Shown here: positions 8,656 through 16,565 of the stretch, piece by piece
Numbering within the stretch: the stretch's first letter is position 1
Layout: each line of letters opens with the position of its first letter
Source: Alphaproteobacteria bacterium
GTDB taxonomy: Bacteria > Pseudomonadota > Alphaproteobacteria > CACIAM-22H2
Assembly: GCA_016793165.1 (NCBI GenBank)
Contig: JAEULA010000016.1
Coordinates: forward strand, 1 to 64,000
Direction of reading: 5' to 3'
DNA length: 64,000 nucleotides
Notes under the pieces: model-generated
Seen by the model: only the letters and a program-made list of their open reading frames with translations
Told to the model about the DNA's origin: nothing
Databases searched by the model: none
Translations under genes and position numbers: made by a program

Positions 8656-9543
8656 ATGCTGAGCAAGGCCGACGTCGAGCGATACAACCGAGATGGGTTC
8701 ATCGTCGTTCCGAACGTCCTGACGGCGGCCGAGGTCGAGGGGCTGCGCAAGGCCACCGACGAGATCGTCGAGAAGGCGCGCGGCGTCACGGATCACAACG
8801 ACGTCTACGACCTCGAGCCCGGGCACAGCCCGTCGCTGCCGAAGGTCCGGCGCATCAAGACCCCGGACAAGTGGGACGCGCGCTATGCCGCCTGCGTGCA
8901 CCATCCCAAGATCATCGCCTGCCTGCAGGCGCTCTGGGGGCCCAACATCCGCTACGACCTGTCCAAGCTGAACCTCAAGGCCGCCGGCTTCGGCTCGCCC
9001 GTGGAGTGGCATCAGGACTGGGCCTTCTACCCGCACACCAACGACGATCTCGCCGCCGTCGGCGTCATGATCGACGACATCGACATGAGCAACGGTCCGA
9101 TGCTGGCGATCCCCGGCTCGCACAAGGGGCCGGTGTACGACCACCACGCCCAGGGCCGGTTCTGCGGCGCGATGGATCCGGTGAAGATCAAGCTCGACTA
9201 CGACAACGCCGTCCCCTGCACCGGCAAGGCGGGCTCGATCACGATCCACCACGTGCGCGCCGTCCACGGCTCGGCGCCCAACACGTCGAACCGCTCGCGC
9301 CGCTTCTTCCTGATGCAGTTCCGCAGCGCGGACGCGTGGCCGCTGATCCAGAAGCCGGAGAGCTGGGAGGCCTGGACCGGGCAGCTCGTCGCCGGCGAGG
9401 AGACGCTGGAGCCGCGCTGCACCGCCGTGCCCGTCCGTCTGCCGCTGCCGCCGGCGATCAACCAGGGCTCGATCTACGAGAACCAGCGCCAGCTCGAGAA
9501 CCGCTTCTTCGACGACAAGCCGCAGAAGCGGGCCGCGACCTGA
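8656..9543 (+). CDS. Phytanoyl-CoA dioxygenase (PhyH) family Fe(II)/2-oxoglutarate oxygenase
   Basis: A 295-residue non-haem iron oxygenase. The iron triad is visible: His119 and Asp121 in EWHQDWAF, and His204 in RAVHGSAPN, followed by an arginine-rich NRSRRFF strand that would bind 2-oxoglutarate. The N-terminus YNRDGFIVVPNVL is characteristic of the PhyH family. Members hydroxylate small molecules, including acyl-CoAs, ectoine, phosphonates and quaternary amines. The ATG at 8656 has a strong gggaggaag site seven bases upstream; a GTG thirty bases earlier is less likely. Its place after the TRAP operon suggests that it processes the imported compound, but a Rho-independent terminator after it and a possible own promoter before it allow separate expression. 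Confidence 0.88.
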   Translation: MLSKADVERYNRDGFIVVPNVLTAAEVEGLRKATDEIVEKARGVTDHNDVYDLEPGHSPSLPKVRRIKTPDKWDARYAACVHHPKIIACLQALWGPNIRYDLSKLNLKAAGFGSPVEWHQDWAFYPHTNDDLAAVGVMIDDIDMSNGPMLAIPGSHKGPVYDHHAQGRFCGAMDPVKIKLDYDNAVPCTGKAGSITIHHVRAVHGSAPNTSNRSRRFFLMQFRSADAWPLIQKPESWEAWTGQLVAGEETLEPRCTAVPVRLPLPPAINQGSIYENQRQLENRFFDDKPQKRAAT

Positions 9544-9579
9544 CGCATCGGCCGTCCGGCCGGAAGTTCCTGCGAATCG

Positions 9580-9619
9580 CCCCCGGGCCGGCCCGCCGCC
9601 GCCCCGGGGGTTCTTATTT
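9580..9619 (+). terminator. Rho-independent terminator after the PhyH gene
   Basis: An eight-pair stem CCCCCGGG/CCCGGGGG (9580-9587 with 9603-9610) is followed at once by the T-rich tail TTCTTATTT. It separates the catabolic block from the exopolysaccharide-type genes. Confidence 0.6.
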
Positions 9620-9659
9620 GCGCCACAGCCCTGCCGCGATCCGGAAGCAGGCTGCGAGC

Positions 9660-10241
9660 ATGCGGACGTCGCGACGGAATCTCATGGCCGGACTGGCCAT
9701 CGCTGCGCTGCCGGCGAGCGCACCGGCGCGCGCCGGCGCACGCGCGGCGGTGATCGTCGCGGCGGCGCGCGCCCAGATCGGTCGCACGCTGCTTTACGAC
9801 GCACGCTACGTGCGCCTTGCCTTCCCCGGCGGCGACGTCCCGCTCGACCGCGGCGTCTGCACCGATGTCGTGATCCGAGCGCTGCGGGACGCCGGCATGG
9901 ACCTGCAGTCCCTGGTCCACGAGGACATGCGTCGCGCGTTTGCGGCCTATCCGCGCCTGTGGCCTGCGGCCGCGCCGGACCCGAACATCGACCATCGGCG
10001 CGTCCCGAACCTGATGACATATCTCGCCAGGCACCATCGCGTCCTCGGCGCGGGCGCCGCGGTCGAGGCGGCGGACATCGTCGCCTGGCGGCTACCTGGG
10101 GGCGCGCATCACATCGGACTCGCCAGCGACAGTCGCAGCGACGGCCGGCCGCTCGTGATCCACAACATCGGCAATGGCACCCGCGAGGAGGACATCCTCG
10201 AGGTGTTCAGACGCATCGGCCACTACCGGCTGGCGGATTGA
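9660..10241 (+). CDS. DUF1287 domain protein, exported
   Basis: A 193-residue protein with an N-terminal export signal (MRTSRRNLMAGLAIAALPAS; a twin-arginine-like RRNLM precedes the hydrophobic stretch). The rest is a DUF1287 domain: RGVCTDVVIRALRDAG with Cys67, LVHEDMRRAF, NIDHRRVPNL, DIVAWRLPGGAHHIGLAS with His150/His151, and a closing IGHYR. The conserved Cys-His pair suggests an NlpC/P60-like hydrolase fold, possibly cell-wall or amide directed; I know of no assigned reaction for the family. A good terminator hairpin follows directly. It sits at the edge of the exopolysaccharide genes, so a cell-envelope role is plausible. Twin-arginine export is only a possibility, because the motif is incomplete. 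Confidence 0.85.
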   Translation: MRTSRRNLMAGLAIAALPASAPARAGARAAVIVAAARAQIGRTLLYDARYVRLAFPGGDVPLDRGVCTDVVIRALRDAGMDLQSLVHEDMRRAFAAYPRLWPAAAPDPNIDHRRVPNLMTYLARHHRVLGAGAAVEAADIVAWRLPGGAHHIGLASDSRSDGRPLVIHNIGNGTREEDILEVFRRIGHYRLAD

Positions 10242-10267
10242 GGCTCCGAAGAGCCTCACGTTCTTCG
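10239..10267 (+). terminator. Terminator-like hairpin after the DUF1287 gene
   Basis: An eight-pair stem TGAGGCTC/GAGCCTCA with a CGAA loop; the stop codon TGA forms its first three bases. ACGTTCTT follows. The short T-rich tail makes it a moderate Rho-independent terminator. Confidence 0.5.
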
Positions 10268-10691
10268 TGCAATGGAGTGGGCAGCATTTGCAGCCGGCTG
10301 GCACTGCATCGGCGGGGTATGCACGGCTGAAAGACAGATTGGCGACCGGCCGACACCAGGACCTTGCACACGGCCTGCTGTCGGGTGCCTTGCGAGGTTG
10401 ATTGACGTCGCCCGACGTCGCATAGCCACACGTGCTCGAGGGCCTTAGAGCGGACGAGCGAGCGGGCATTCGCCGCACAATCAACATCCGGTACCCGCGA
10501 TGTGCCGCCACCGCAATGTCCGCAGGCACCGGTAACGGCAATATTGGACGGGGCAAGGGCAGCGCATGTGAAAACGCATTCATTTCTCCGCCGGCCTCTT
10601 TAGTCAGCCGAGACGAAGCTGCCCGTATTACCTTGCAGCATTGTCACGCAAATCGCGTGACGCGAGGGTTGCCGAGGTAAGCGAAAGCAAC
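10268..10691. other. 424-base non-coding stretch before the glycosyltransferase genes
   Basis: No convincing gene: the short open frames on both strands lack ribosome-binding sites and recognisable motifs. The base composition is visibly less GC-rich than the flanks. It holds a direct repeat GACGTCGC at 10404-10411 and 10414-10421, two bases apart, and a perfect inverted repeat at 10643-10661. It probably contains the promoter of the operon starting at 10692 (a TTGACG at 10402 is one possible -35), but no clear -10 is seen. Confidence 0.5.
10643..10661. promoter_or_regulatory. Perfect inverted repeat, candidate operator
   Basis: GTCACGC-AAATC-GCGTGAC, seven bases each arm with a five-base spacer, 31 bases upstream of the glycosyltransferase start. 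There is no T-tract, so it resembles a dimeric-regulator binding site more than a terminator. Regulator unknown. Confidence 0.4.
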
Positions 10692-11831
10692 ATGCGGATA
10701 GCCATCGCGAGCTCGGGGCTTGGCCACGTACAGCGCGGCATTGAATCCTGGGCAACGGACCTCGCACGAGGGCTGACGCGTCGCGGGCATCACGTGGGCC
10801 TGTTTGGCCATCGTTCTTCGACGGATCCCGATGTTCGACCGCTCGCCTATTCGAGGCGGACGGATCCTCGGACCCTTGGCGTCATGGCGGTAGCACGGGC
10901 GCTTCGCACTTGGCGGATTGGCATCTCCAACACGTACGACATCGAACAGCTATCGATGGCGCTGCCGCTATGGCGCGCCGTCCGCAGGTCATTCGACATT
11001 CTCCACCTGCAAGACCCTCTCCTCGCACGGGTGCTCGATGCCGCGAACCGAATGGGCCTGTCGCGGCCACGTGTGATTCTCGCCAATGGAACCGGACTGA
11101 CACCCGACGCTCTCGCCGGTTTCTCGGTCGTCCAGGAGCTGACTCCGACCACCCCTGCGCCCCACGAGACGGAGTCGGATCCGAGGCGGCCGCGTTTCGT
11201 GATCCCGAATTTCATCGACACCGACGCCTATTCGCCCACTGGGCGCGAACGCGCGCGCGCGAAACTTGGATTACCCGCGGACGCATTCGTCGTCCTGACA
11301 GTCGCCGCCATCCGGCGATTCCACAAGAGGATCGACCACCTGATCCGCGAATTCGCCGATGCACGGCGATCGTTGCCGAACAACTCGGTGCTCCTGATCG
11401 CCGGCGGCCGCGAGAACGACACGGATGAGATCATCCGGCTCGGCAGCGATCTCCTGGGGCCGCGGGTCCGGTTTCTGCCGGCCCAGCCGCGCGAGGAAAT
11501 GCCCGACATCTACCGAGCTGCCGACCAGTTCGTACTCACGTCCCTGTTCGAAACATTCGGGATCGTACTTCTCGAAGCAATGGCATCCGGGCTTCCGGTC
11601 CTTTGCCATGACACCCCGGCATTTCGCTATGTCTCGGGTCCGGCGGGCCGCTTCTGCGACATGTCCGCGGCCGGCTCGCTCGCGCAGTCCCTAATCGAAC
11701 TCTCGACACCGGAAACCCGCGAAGCTTTCGCCCGGAACGCGCGCCAGCACGTCATCGAACACTTCTCCGAGCCGGTCGTCGTCGAACGGATCGTCGAGAT
11801 GTACGGACGCGTCATCGGGGGACCGTCATGA
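10692..11831 (+). CDS. Glycosyltransferase family 4 (GT-B fold)
   Basis: A 379-residue GT-B transferase. The N-terminus MRIAIASSGLGHVQRGIE is the acceptor-side Rossmann start with a glycine-rich loop. The C-terminal half has VLTVAAIRRFHKRIDHLI (donor-binding lysine/arginine region, about residue 200) and the E-x7-E signature as SLFETFGIVLLEAMASGLPV near residue 295. Such enzymes add sugars to lipid-linked or polymeric acceptors. The ATG at 10692 is preferred over upstream TTG codons because the fold starts there, although its ribosome-binding site (gaaagc) is weak. The stop overlaps the next start (ATGA), coupling it to the fusion glycosyltransferase/deacetylase. With a flippase downstream this is part of an exopolysaccharide assembly operon. 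Confidence 0.9.
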   Translation: MRIAIASSGLGHVQRGIESWATDLARGLTRRGHHVGLFGHRSSTDPDVRPLAYSRRTDPRTLGVMAVARALRTWRIGISNTYDIEQLSMALPLWRAVRRSFDILHLQDPLLARVLDAANRMGLSRPRVILANGTGLTPDALAGFSVVQELTPTTPAPHETESDPRRPRFVIPNFIDTDAYSPTGRERARAKLGLPADAFVVLTVAAIRRFHKRIDHLIREFADARRSLPNNSVLLIAGGRENDTDEIIRLGSDLLGPRVRFLPAQPREEMPDIYRAADQFVLTSLFETFGIVLLEAMASGLPVLCHDTPAFRYVSGPAGRFCDMSAAGSLAQSLIELSTPETREAFARNARQHVIEHFSEPVVVERIVEMYGRVIGGPS

Positions 11832-13795
11832 GCGCGCCGACCGTCAGCGTGATCGTTCCCGCCTACAATGCCCGCGCGACCATCCTGCCGACCGTCACGA
11901 GCGCACTCGAACAGTCGCATGCTCCGGTGGAAATCATCGTCGTCGACGACGGCTCGACCGACGATACCGCATCGATCGCCAGTTCGCTCCCAATACCCGT
12001 CCGGGTCATCCGGAAGCCCAACGGCGGTCCCGCATCAGCCCGCAACGTCGGCGCCCTGGCGGCGATCGGGGAGTGGCTTGCATTCCTTGATGCCGACGAC
12101 ATCTTCCTGCCCGACAAGCTTCGGACGCAGCTGAGCCTGGCCGACGACCCGCGAATCGCGATCCTCCATGGTCATTCCACCGACTCCGCCATGGATCTTC
12201 CCGATGAGCTCGACTTCGAGGCGCTCTGGGAACGGAACGCCATCGTCAATTCCTCCGTCCTGCTGCGCCGCCACGTCTTCGATGAGCTCGGAGGGTTCGA
12301 CGAGTCGCCCGACCTGATCTCCGTCGAGGACTACAACATGTGGCTGCGCGTCGCCGCCGCCGGATGGCGGATCCGCAGCTGCCAGCAGCGCCTTGTCCGC
12401 TACACACGCGGCAGCGGGCTGTCGTCGCAGCGCGACAGGTTCGTGAAGGCACAGGTCGCGAATATCCGGTTGATCGGCCAGCAATTCGGCTTATCGGAGA
12501 AGGCGATCAGTTCGCGAACCGCCAAGTTGTTCCGGGAGATCGGCAAGAGCGCACTCTTCGGTCGCGACATGGCTGCTGCACGACACTACTTCCGCCAGGC
12601 GCGGCGGGCCGACGGCACGATGGGGGCCCGGCTCGGGCTGGCCGTGTCCTACCTGCCGCCGGCGTTGCTGGATGCGCGTCGAAAGCTGAAGTGGCGATAC
12701 ACGCATCCGTCGCAACACTATCAGAACTCCATCGACTCCATCTTCGTCGACCACAGGCGTGCGCGAATGGCAAGTCGGCCAGGGAATCGCCCAGTCCTGC
12801 TCGTCATCGTCGACGCCGAGGAGGAGTTCGATTGGGCGACGGTGCCTTCAACCTCGATCCGGGTCGAGTCCGTCATGGCCCAGCACCTGGCCCAGAGGAT
12901 TTTCGCACGCTACGGAATCGTCCCGACCTACGCGGTCGACTACGCCGTGGCATCGCAAGAGGAAGGATACGGCCCGCTTCGCGAGTTCATGCTCGGTGGC
13001 CAATGCGATATCGGCACCCAGCTGCACCCATGGATCAATCCCCCCCTGACAGAGGCGATGACGGTCCGCAACTCCTTCGTCGGCAATCTCCCGGAGACGA
13101 TCCAGTTCGAGAAGTTGCGGATCCTGACCGAGACGATCCGGCAGAACTTCGGATGCGACCCCATCCTCTATCGCGCTGGCCGCTATGGCGCTGGAGCGGC
13201 GACGGTCGATCATCTGAAAAAGCTCGGCTACAGGATCGATACCAGCGTCCGGCCCTTCTACGACATGCGGTCGTCCGGGGGCCCCGACTACACCTGCAGT
13301 CCCGTCCAGCCTTACTGGTGCGATCAGCAACGGACACTGCTCGAGATACCCCTGACCGTCGGAATGCTCGGCATGGCCGCAGCGCACGGGCGCGAAATCT
13401 ACCCGTGGATCTCGGGACCGACTGCAAGCCTGCTCCGCATGCCGGCCATTCTCTCGCGCACGAACGTCCTCAATCGTACGAGCATCAGCCCAGAGGGAAC
13501 GCCGCTGTCGGAGGCAAAGGCGCTGACGCGCCGGGTCCTGGAACAGCAGCCCAACGGCGTCATCGTTCTCACCTACCACAGCACGTCGCTCGAACCCGGC
13601 AACACCCCCTATGTCCGCTCGAACGCCGACCTGCGACGCTTCCTCGCCTGGCTGGAGTCCTACTTCGACTTCTTCCTCGGCACCTGCAACGGCATGGCTT
13701 CGACGCCGGCTCGGCTACTCGCAGAGCTGTCGCCGGACCAATCCAGCCGAAGGCTGGCGCCAGTCCATGCGCCGGCGACCTCTGACGCCGAATAA
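11828..13795 (+). CDS. Bifunctional protein: GT2 glycosyltransferase fused to a WalW-type polysaccharide deacetylase
   Basis: A 655-residue two-domain protein. Residues 1 to about 230 are a GT-A transferase of family 2: VSVIVPAYNA at 6-15, VVDDGSTDD near 38-46, FLDADD near 87 and a GGFDES/EDYNMW acceptor region. About 230-315 is a helical linker. Residues about 320-640 are a WalW-like NodB deacetylase with IVDAEEEFDW (Asp329), QLHPW (His400), YRAGRYG and TYHSTSLEPGNTPYV. The deacetylase half is homologous to the partial gene at 3-512. The fusion suggests that sugar addition and de-acetylation occur on the same intermediate. No membrane segment or signal peptide is evident, so both steps are probably cytoplasmic. 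Coupled (ATGA) to the glycosyltransferase upstream; 85 bases precede the flippase gene. Confidence 0.88.
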   Translation: MSAPTVSVIVPAYNARATILPTVTSALEQSHAPVEIIVVDDGSTDDTASIASSLPIPVRVIRKPNGGPASARNVGALAAIGEWLAFLDADDIFLPDKLRTQLSLADDPRIAILHGHSTDSAMDLPDELDFEALWERNAIVNSSVLLRRHVFDELGGFDESPDLISVEDYNMWLRVAAAGWRIRSCQQRLVRYTRGSGLSSQRDRFVKAQVANIRLIGQQFGLSEKAISSRTAKLFREIGKSALFGRDMAAARHYFRQARRADGTMGARLGLAVSYLPPALLDARRKLKWRYTHPSQHYQNSIDSIFVDHRRARMASRPGNRPVLLVIVDAEEEFDWATVPSTSIRVESVMAQHLAQRIFARYGIVPTYAVDYAVASQEEGYGPLREFMLGGQCDIGTQLHPWINPPLTEAMTVRNSFVGNLPETIQFEKLRILTETIRQNFGCDPILYRAGRYGAGAATVDHLKKLGYRIDTSVRPFYDMRSSGGPDYTCSPVQPYWCDQQRTLLEIPLTVGMLGMAAAHGREIYPWISGPTASLLRMPAILSRTNVLNRTSISPEGTPLSEAKALTRRVLEQQPNGVIVLTYHSTSLEPGNTPYVRSNADLRRFLAWLESYFDFFLGTCNGMASTPARLLAELSPDQSSRRLAPVHAPATSDAE

Positions 13796-13880
13796 ACGTC
13801 ACGCAACAACGCCCTTCCGTCGCATAGTGCCGATTCGTGGGAATACCCCGGAATCGCGGGTTGCGTATCGAGGCTTCGGG

Positions 13881-15389
13881 ATGAGTGAACAGCCGAAACG
13901 GGGTTCGATCGGCGTCTCGACCGCGATCGGTGCCGCATGGGTCGTCTCATGGCGACTGCTGTCGCGCCTTCTCGGCGTGATCAGCATCGTCATCCTATCG
14001 AGGCTGCTGAGCCCGGATACGTTCGGAGTGGTCGCCATCGCGACATCCCTCATCGGCGCGCTCGATGCGTTTTCCGTCATCGGCTGGCAGGATGCCGTCA
14101 TTCGATCGCATCATTATCGGAAGGACCTGCTCAACGCCGCCTTCACGATCAGCGCCGCGCGCGGCGTCCTCATGGCGATCGTCATCGCCGCAGCCGCGCC
14201 CTTCGCCGGCGAGTTCTTTTCCGACGACCGCCTGGTCCCGATCCTGTATCTGCTCGCCGGCCTGACGGCGCTTGAAGGGCTCGAGAACGTCGGTCCGGTG
14301 GAGTTCCGGCGGAACCTCGCCTTCGAGCGGGAATTCGTGCAGTTCGCAATCCCGCGATTCCTCGCATTCGTTGTGACCATCTACTTCGCCTACAGCCTCC
14401 GGGATCATTGGGCCCTCGTTCTCGGCATCGTGGCCGGACGACTTGCGAAGTTCGCGGCCTCGTACCTCATGCATCCGTTCCGCCCCCGGTTCTCCGCGAC
14501 GGCGATCCGGGAGATCCTCGGCTTCTCGCTTTGGACATGGGCCGCGAGCATGGCCATCTTCGTGAAGGAGCGCACGCCTGCATTCGTCATCGGGCGCACG
14601 ATGAACGCGGATGCCGTCGGTCGCTTCACTCTCGGCCAGGAGATCGCGATGCTGCCTATCACCGAGGTGGTCTATCCGGTGAGCCGGGCGCTTTTTTCGG
14701 GGATGGCGTCTGCGCATCGCGATGGCCGAGAGCTCGGCGATGCATTCTGTCGCGCCGTCGGCGTGCTCTCGGTCCTCATCCTTCCGCTCGCGATCGGGAT
14801 CTCGAGCGTCGCCCACTTCGTCGTCGCGATTGCGCTCGGCGCGACGTGGCGCGATGTCACCCCCCTTATTCAACTTCTGGGCATCGCGGCGCCGTTCTCC
14901 ATCCTGACGACCATATGCGGGACTTGCCTGATCTCCGTCGCACGGCTTCGCGGCAACTTCGCCATCAATGCCGTCGCGGCGGCGTTCGTGGTCGTCTTGG
15001 TCGTCGTGTTGGTGACCGCCTATGGCCTCGTCGGCGCCATCTCGGCCGTCTGTATCGTCATGACCTGCGAGGGTCTGCTTGCCACCGGCCTGACGCTGCA
15101 CTGGCTCGGAGGAAACGCTTCTGATCTTCTCGCGCAGGCTTGGCGGCCGGTGGTCGCCGTCGCGACGATGGCGATCGTCCTTGGAGCCAGTGGCTATGGC
15201 TGGCCCGCGCAAGCGGCGACCGCATCAACGACCCTCGCAGATCTCGTCGTGGCCGTCCTCCTCGGTGCGGCAACCTATGTCCTTGCGCTCGCGCTTCTCT
15301 GGCAGCTCAGTGGTCGCCCACAGGGACCCGAACGATGGCTGCTGTCGCTCTTGGTGCGCGCCCTCGATGCGCGACGCGGCGTCAGCTGA
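13881..15389 (+). CDS. Wzx-like lipopolysaccharide/exopolysaccharide flippase (MOP superfamily)
   Basis: A 502-residue polytopic membrane protein with about twelve to fourteen hydrophobic segments and few charged residues between them. The N-terminal pattern SWRLLSRLLGVISIVILSRLLSP and the internal EFRRNLAFEREF and GRTMNADAVGRFTLG segments are characteristic of the polysaccharide transport branch of the MOP superfamily, which flips lipid-linked oligosaccharides across the inner membrane. ATG 13881 was chosen because the first helix follows after a short basic stretch; the frame is open further upstream inside the previous gene's tail. It completes the set of transferases plus flippase. No polymerase (Wzy), chain-length regulator or exporter is in view; they may lie outside the window. 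The next gene is convergent, nine bases away. Confidence 0.87.
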   Translation: MSEQPKRGSIGVSTAIGAAWVVSWRLLSRLLGVISIVILSRLLSPDTFGVVAIATSLIGALDAFSVIGWQDAVIRSHHYRKDLLNAAFTISAARGVLMAIVIAAAAPFAGEFFSDDRLVPILYLLAGLTALEGLENVGPVEFRRNLAFEREFVQFAIPRFLAFVVTIYFAYSLRDHWALVLGIVAGRLAKFAASYLMHPFRPRFSATAIREILGFSLWTWAASMAIFVKERTPAFVIGRTMNADAVGRFTLGQEIAMLPITEVVYPVSRALFSGMASAHRDGRELGDAFCRAVGVLSVLILPLAIGISSVAHFVVAIALGATWRDVTPLIQLLGIAAPFSILTTICGTCLISVARLRGNFAINAVAAAFVVVLVVVLVTAYGLVGAISAVCIVMTCEGLLATGLTLHWLGGNASDLLAQAWRPVVAVATMAIVLGASGYGWPAQAATASTTLADLVVAVLLGAATYVLALALLWQLSGRPQGPERWLLSLLVRALDARRGVS

Positions 15390-15398
15390 CCAACGTGC

Positions 15399-16565
15399 TC
15401 AGGCTTCGGGTCCTACCGTCGCCCAGAGGTGCGGGGCGACGCGGGATTCGACCAGCGTGACGCCGAAGCCGGGGCGGTCGGGGATCGGCATGCGGCCGTT
15501 CCGGACCGTCAGTTCGGGCGGCGCGTCGACGATGCCGAAATGCTCGGGCACCCGGTAGGGGTAGAGCTCCTGGATCGCGAAGTTCGTCAGCGTGGCGTCA
15601 AGCTGCAGCGTCGCGGCCGTCAGCACCGGACCGGCGCAGAGATGCGGCGCCACGCGCATGTCGAAAGCCTCGGCCATCGCCGCGATCTTCTTCGTCTCCA
15701 TCAGCCCGCCGGTGTTGCCGGCGTCGGGCTGCGCGATGTGGATCGCGCGCAGCTCGAACAGGCGGCGGAAGCCGTAGCGCGTATAGAGCCGTTCGCCCGC
15801 CGCGATCGGCATCGCCAGCGCCTGGCGCACCTGCAGGATGCCTTCCGGGTCGAAGGCGTCGACCGGCTCCTCGAAAAAGGCGATGTCGAGCGGCTCGACG
15901 GCGCGGCCGAGCCGGATGATCTGGTCGGGCGTCAGTTCGCCGCTGAGGTCGAGCATCAGCTCGACTTTCGGCCCGATCGCGTCGCGCACGGCGCGCACGC
16001 GCGCGACGCCGAGATCGAGCGCTTCGCGGTCGATCGAGCGCTGCGAGACGTGGCGGATGTTGCCGGCGGCGTTCCCGACCGGCTGCGCCAGCGGATACAT
16101 CTTCAGCGCGTCGTAGCCGTCGCGCACGACCTTCTCGGCCGCGCGCGCGAACTCGGCAGGCGTGGACGCGCGGAAGGACCAGCCGTTGGCATAGAGCCGC
16201 ACGTCGTCGCGGCACTTGCCGCCGAGCAGCTCGTAGGCCGGCACGTTCAGCGCCCGGGATTTGATGTCCCACAGCGCCATCTCGACGGCGCTGATGCCCG
16301 CGAACACGATCGGGCCGCCGCCCTTGGCCCAGAACGTGTGGTCGTACATGTCGCTCCAGAGCTGCTCGATCCGGAAGGGATCGGCGCCGAGCACGATCTT
16401 GCGGACCAGGTCCTGGATCATGCCCGCGGCCGCCGTGGCGCCGACGCCGTACGCCACCGCGGCCTCGCCCAGCCCGCTGATGCCCTGGTCGGTGTGCAGC
16501 CGCACGACGACCGGATGCCGGCCGTCGACATGGACGACGTAGATCTCGGCCTTGGTGATCTTCAT
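15399..16565 (-). CDS. Mandelate racemase/enolase superfamily protein, probable acid-sugar dehydratase
   Basis: A 388-residue TIM-barrel enzyme. The catalytic layout of the enolase superfamily is visible: Lys155 in ALKMYP, metal ligands Asp206 (LMLDLSG), Glu232 or Glu233 (FFEEP) and Glu258 (AAGERLY), then Asp281 (QPDAGN) and His308 (APHLC), the His-Asp dyad that abstracts or returns a proton. Such enzymes dehydrate or racemise acid sugars and related carboxylates. The start overlaps the stop of the CaiB-type gene upstream (ATGA). It is the last gene of the long minus-strand superoperon, next to a TRAP transporter, consistent with uptake and first-step conversion of a hydroxy acid. Exact substrate not predictable here. 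Confidence 0.9.
   Translation of the reverse strand: MKITKAEIYVVHVDGRHPVVVRLHTDQGISGLGEAAVAYGVGATAAAGMIQDLVRKIVLGADPFRIEQLWSDMYDHTFWAKGGGPIVFAGISAVEMALWDIKSRALNVPAYELLGGKCRDDVRLYANGWSFRASTPAEFARAAEKVVRDGYDALKMYPLAQPVGNAAGNIRHVSQRSIDREALDLGVARVRAVRDAIGPKVELMLDLSGELTPDQIIRLGRAVEPLDIAFFEEPVDAFDPEGILQVRQALAMPIAAGERLYTRYGFRRLFELRAIHIAQPDAGNTGGLMETKKIAAMAEAFDMRVAPHLCAGPVLTAATLQLDATLTNFAIQELYPYRVPEHFGIVDAPPELTVRNGRMPIPDRPGFGVTLVESRVAPHLWATVGPEA

Noticed and set aside
10432..10680. Small gene of 82 residues before the glycosyltransferase
   Set aside because: No ribosome-binding site, no recognisable motif, and it overlaps the inverted repeat and the likely promoter region.
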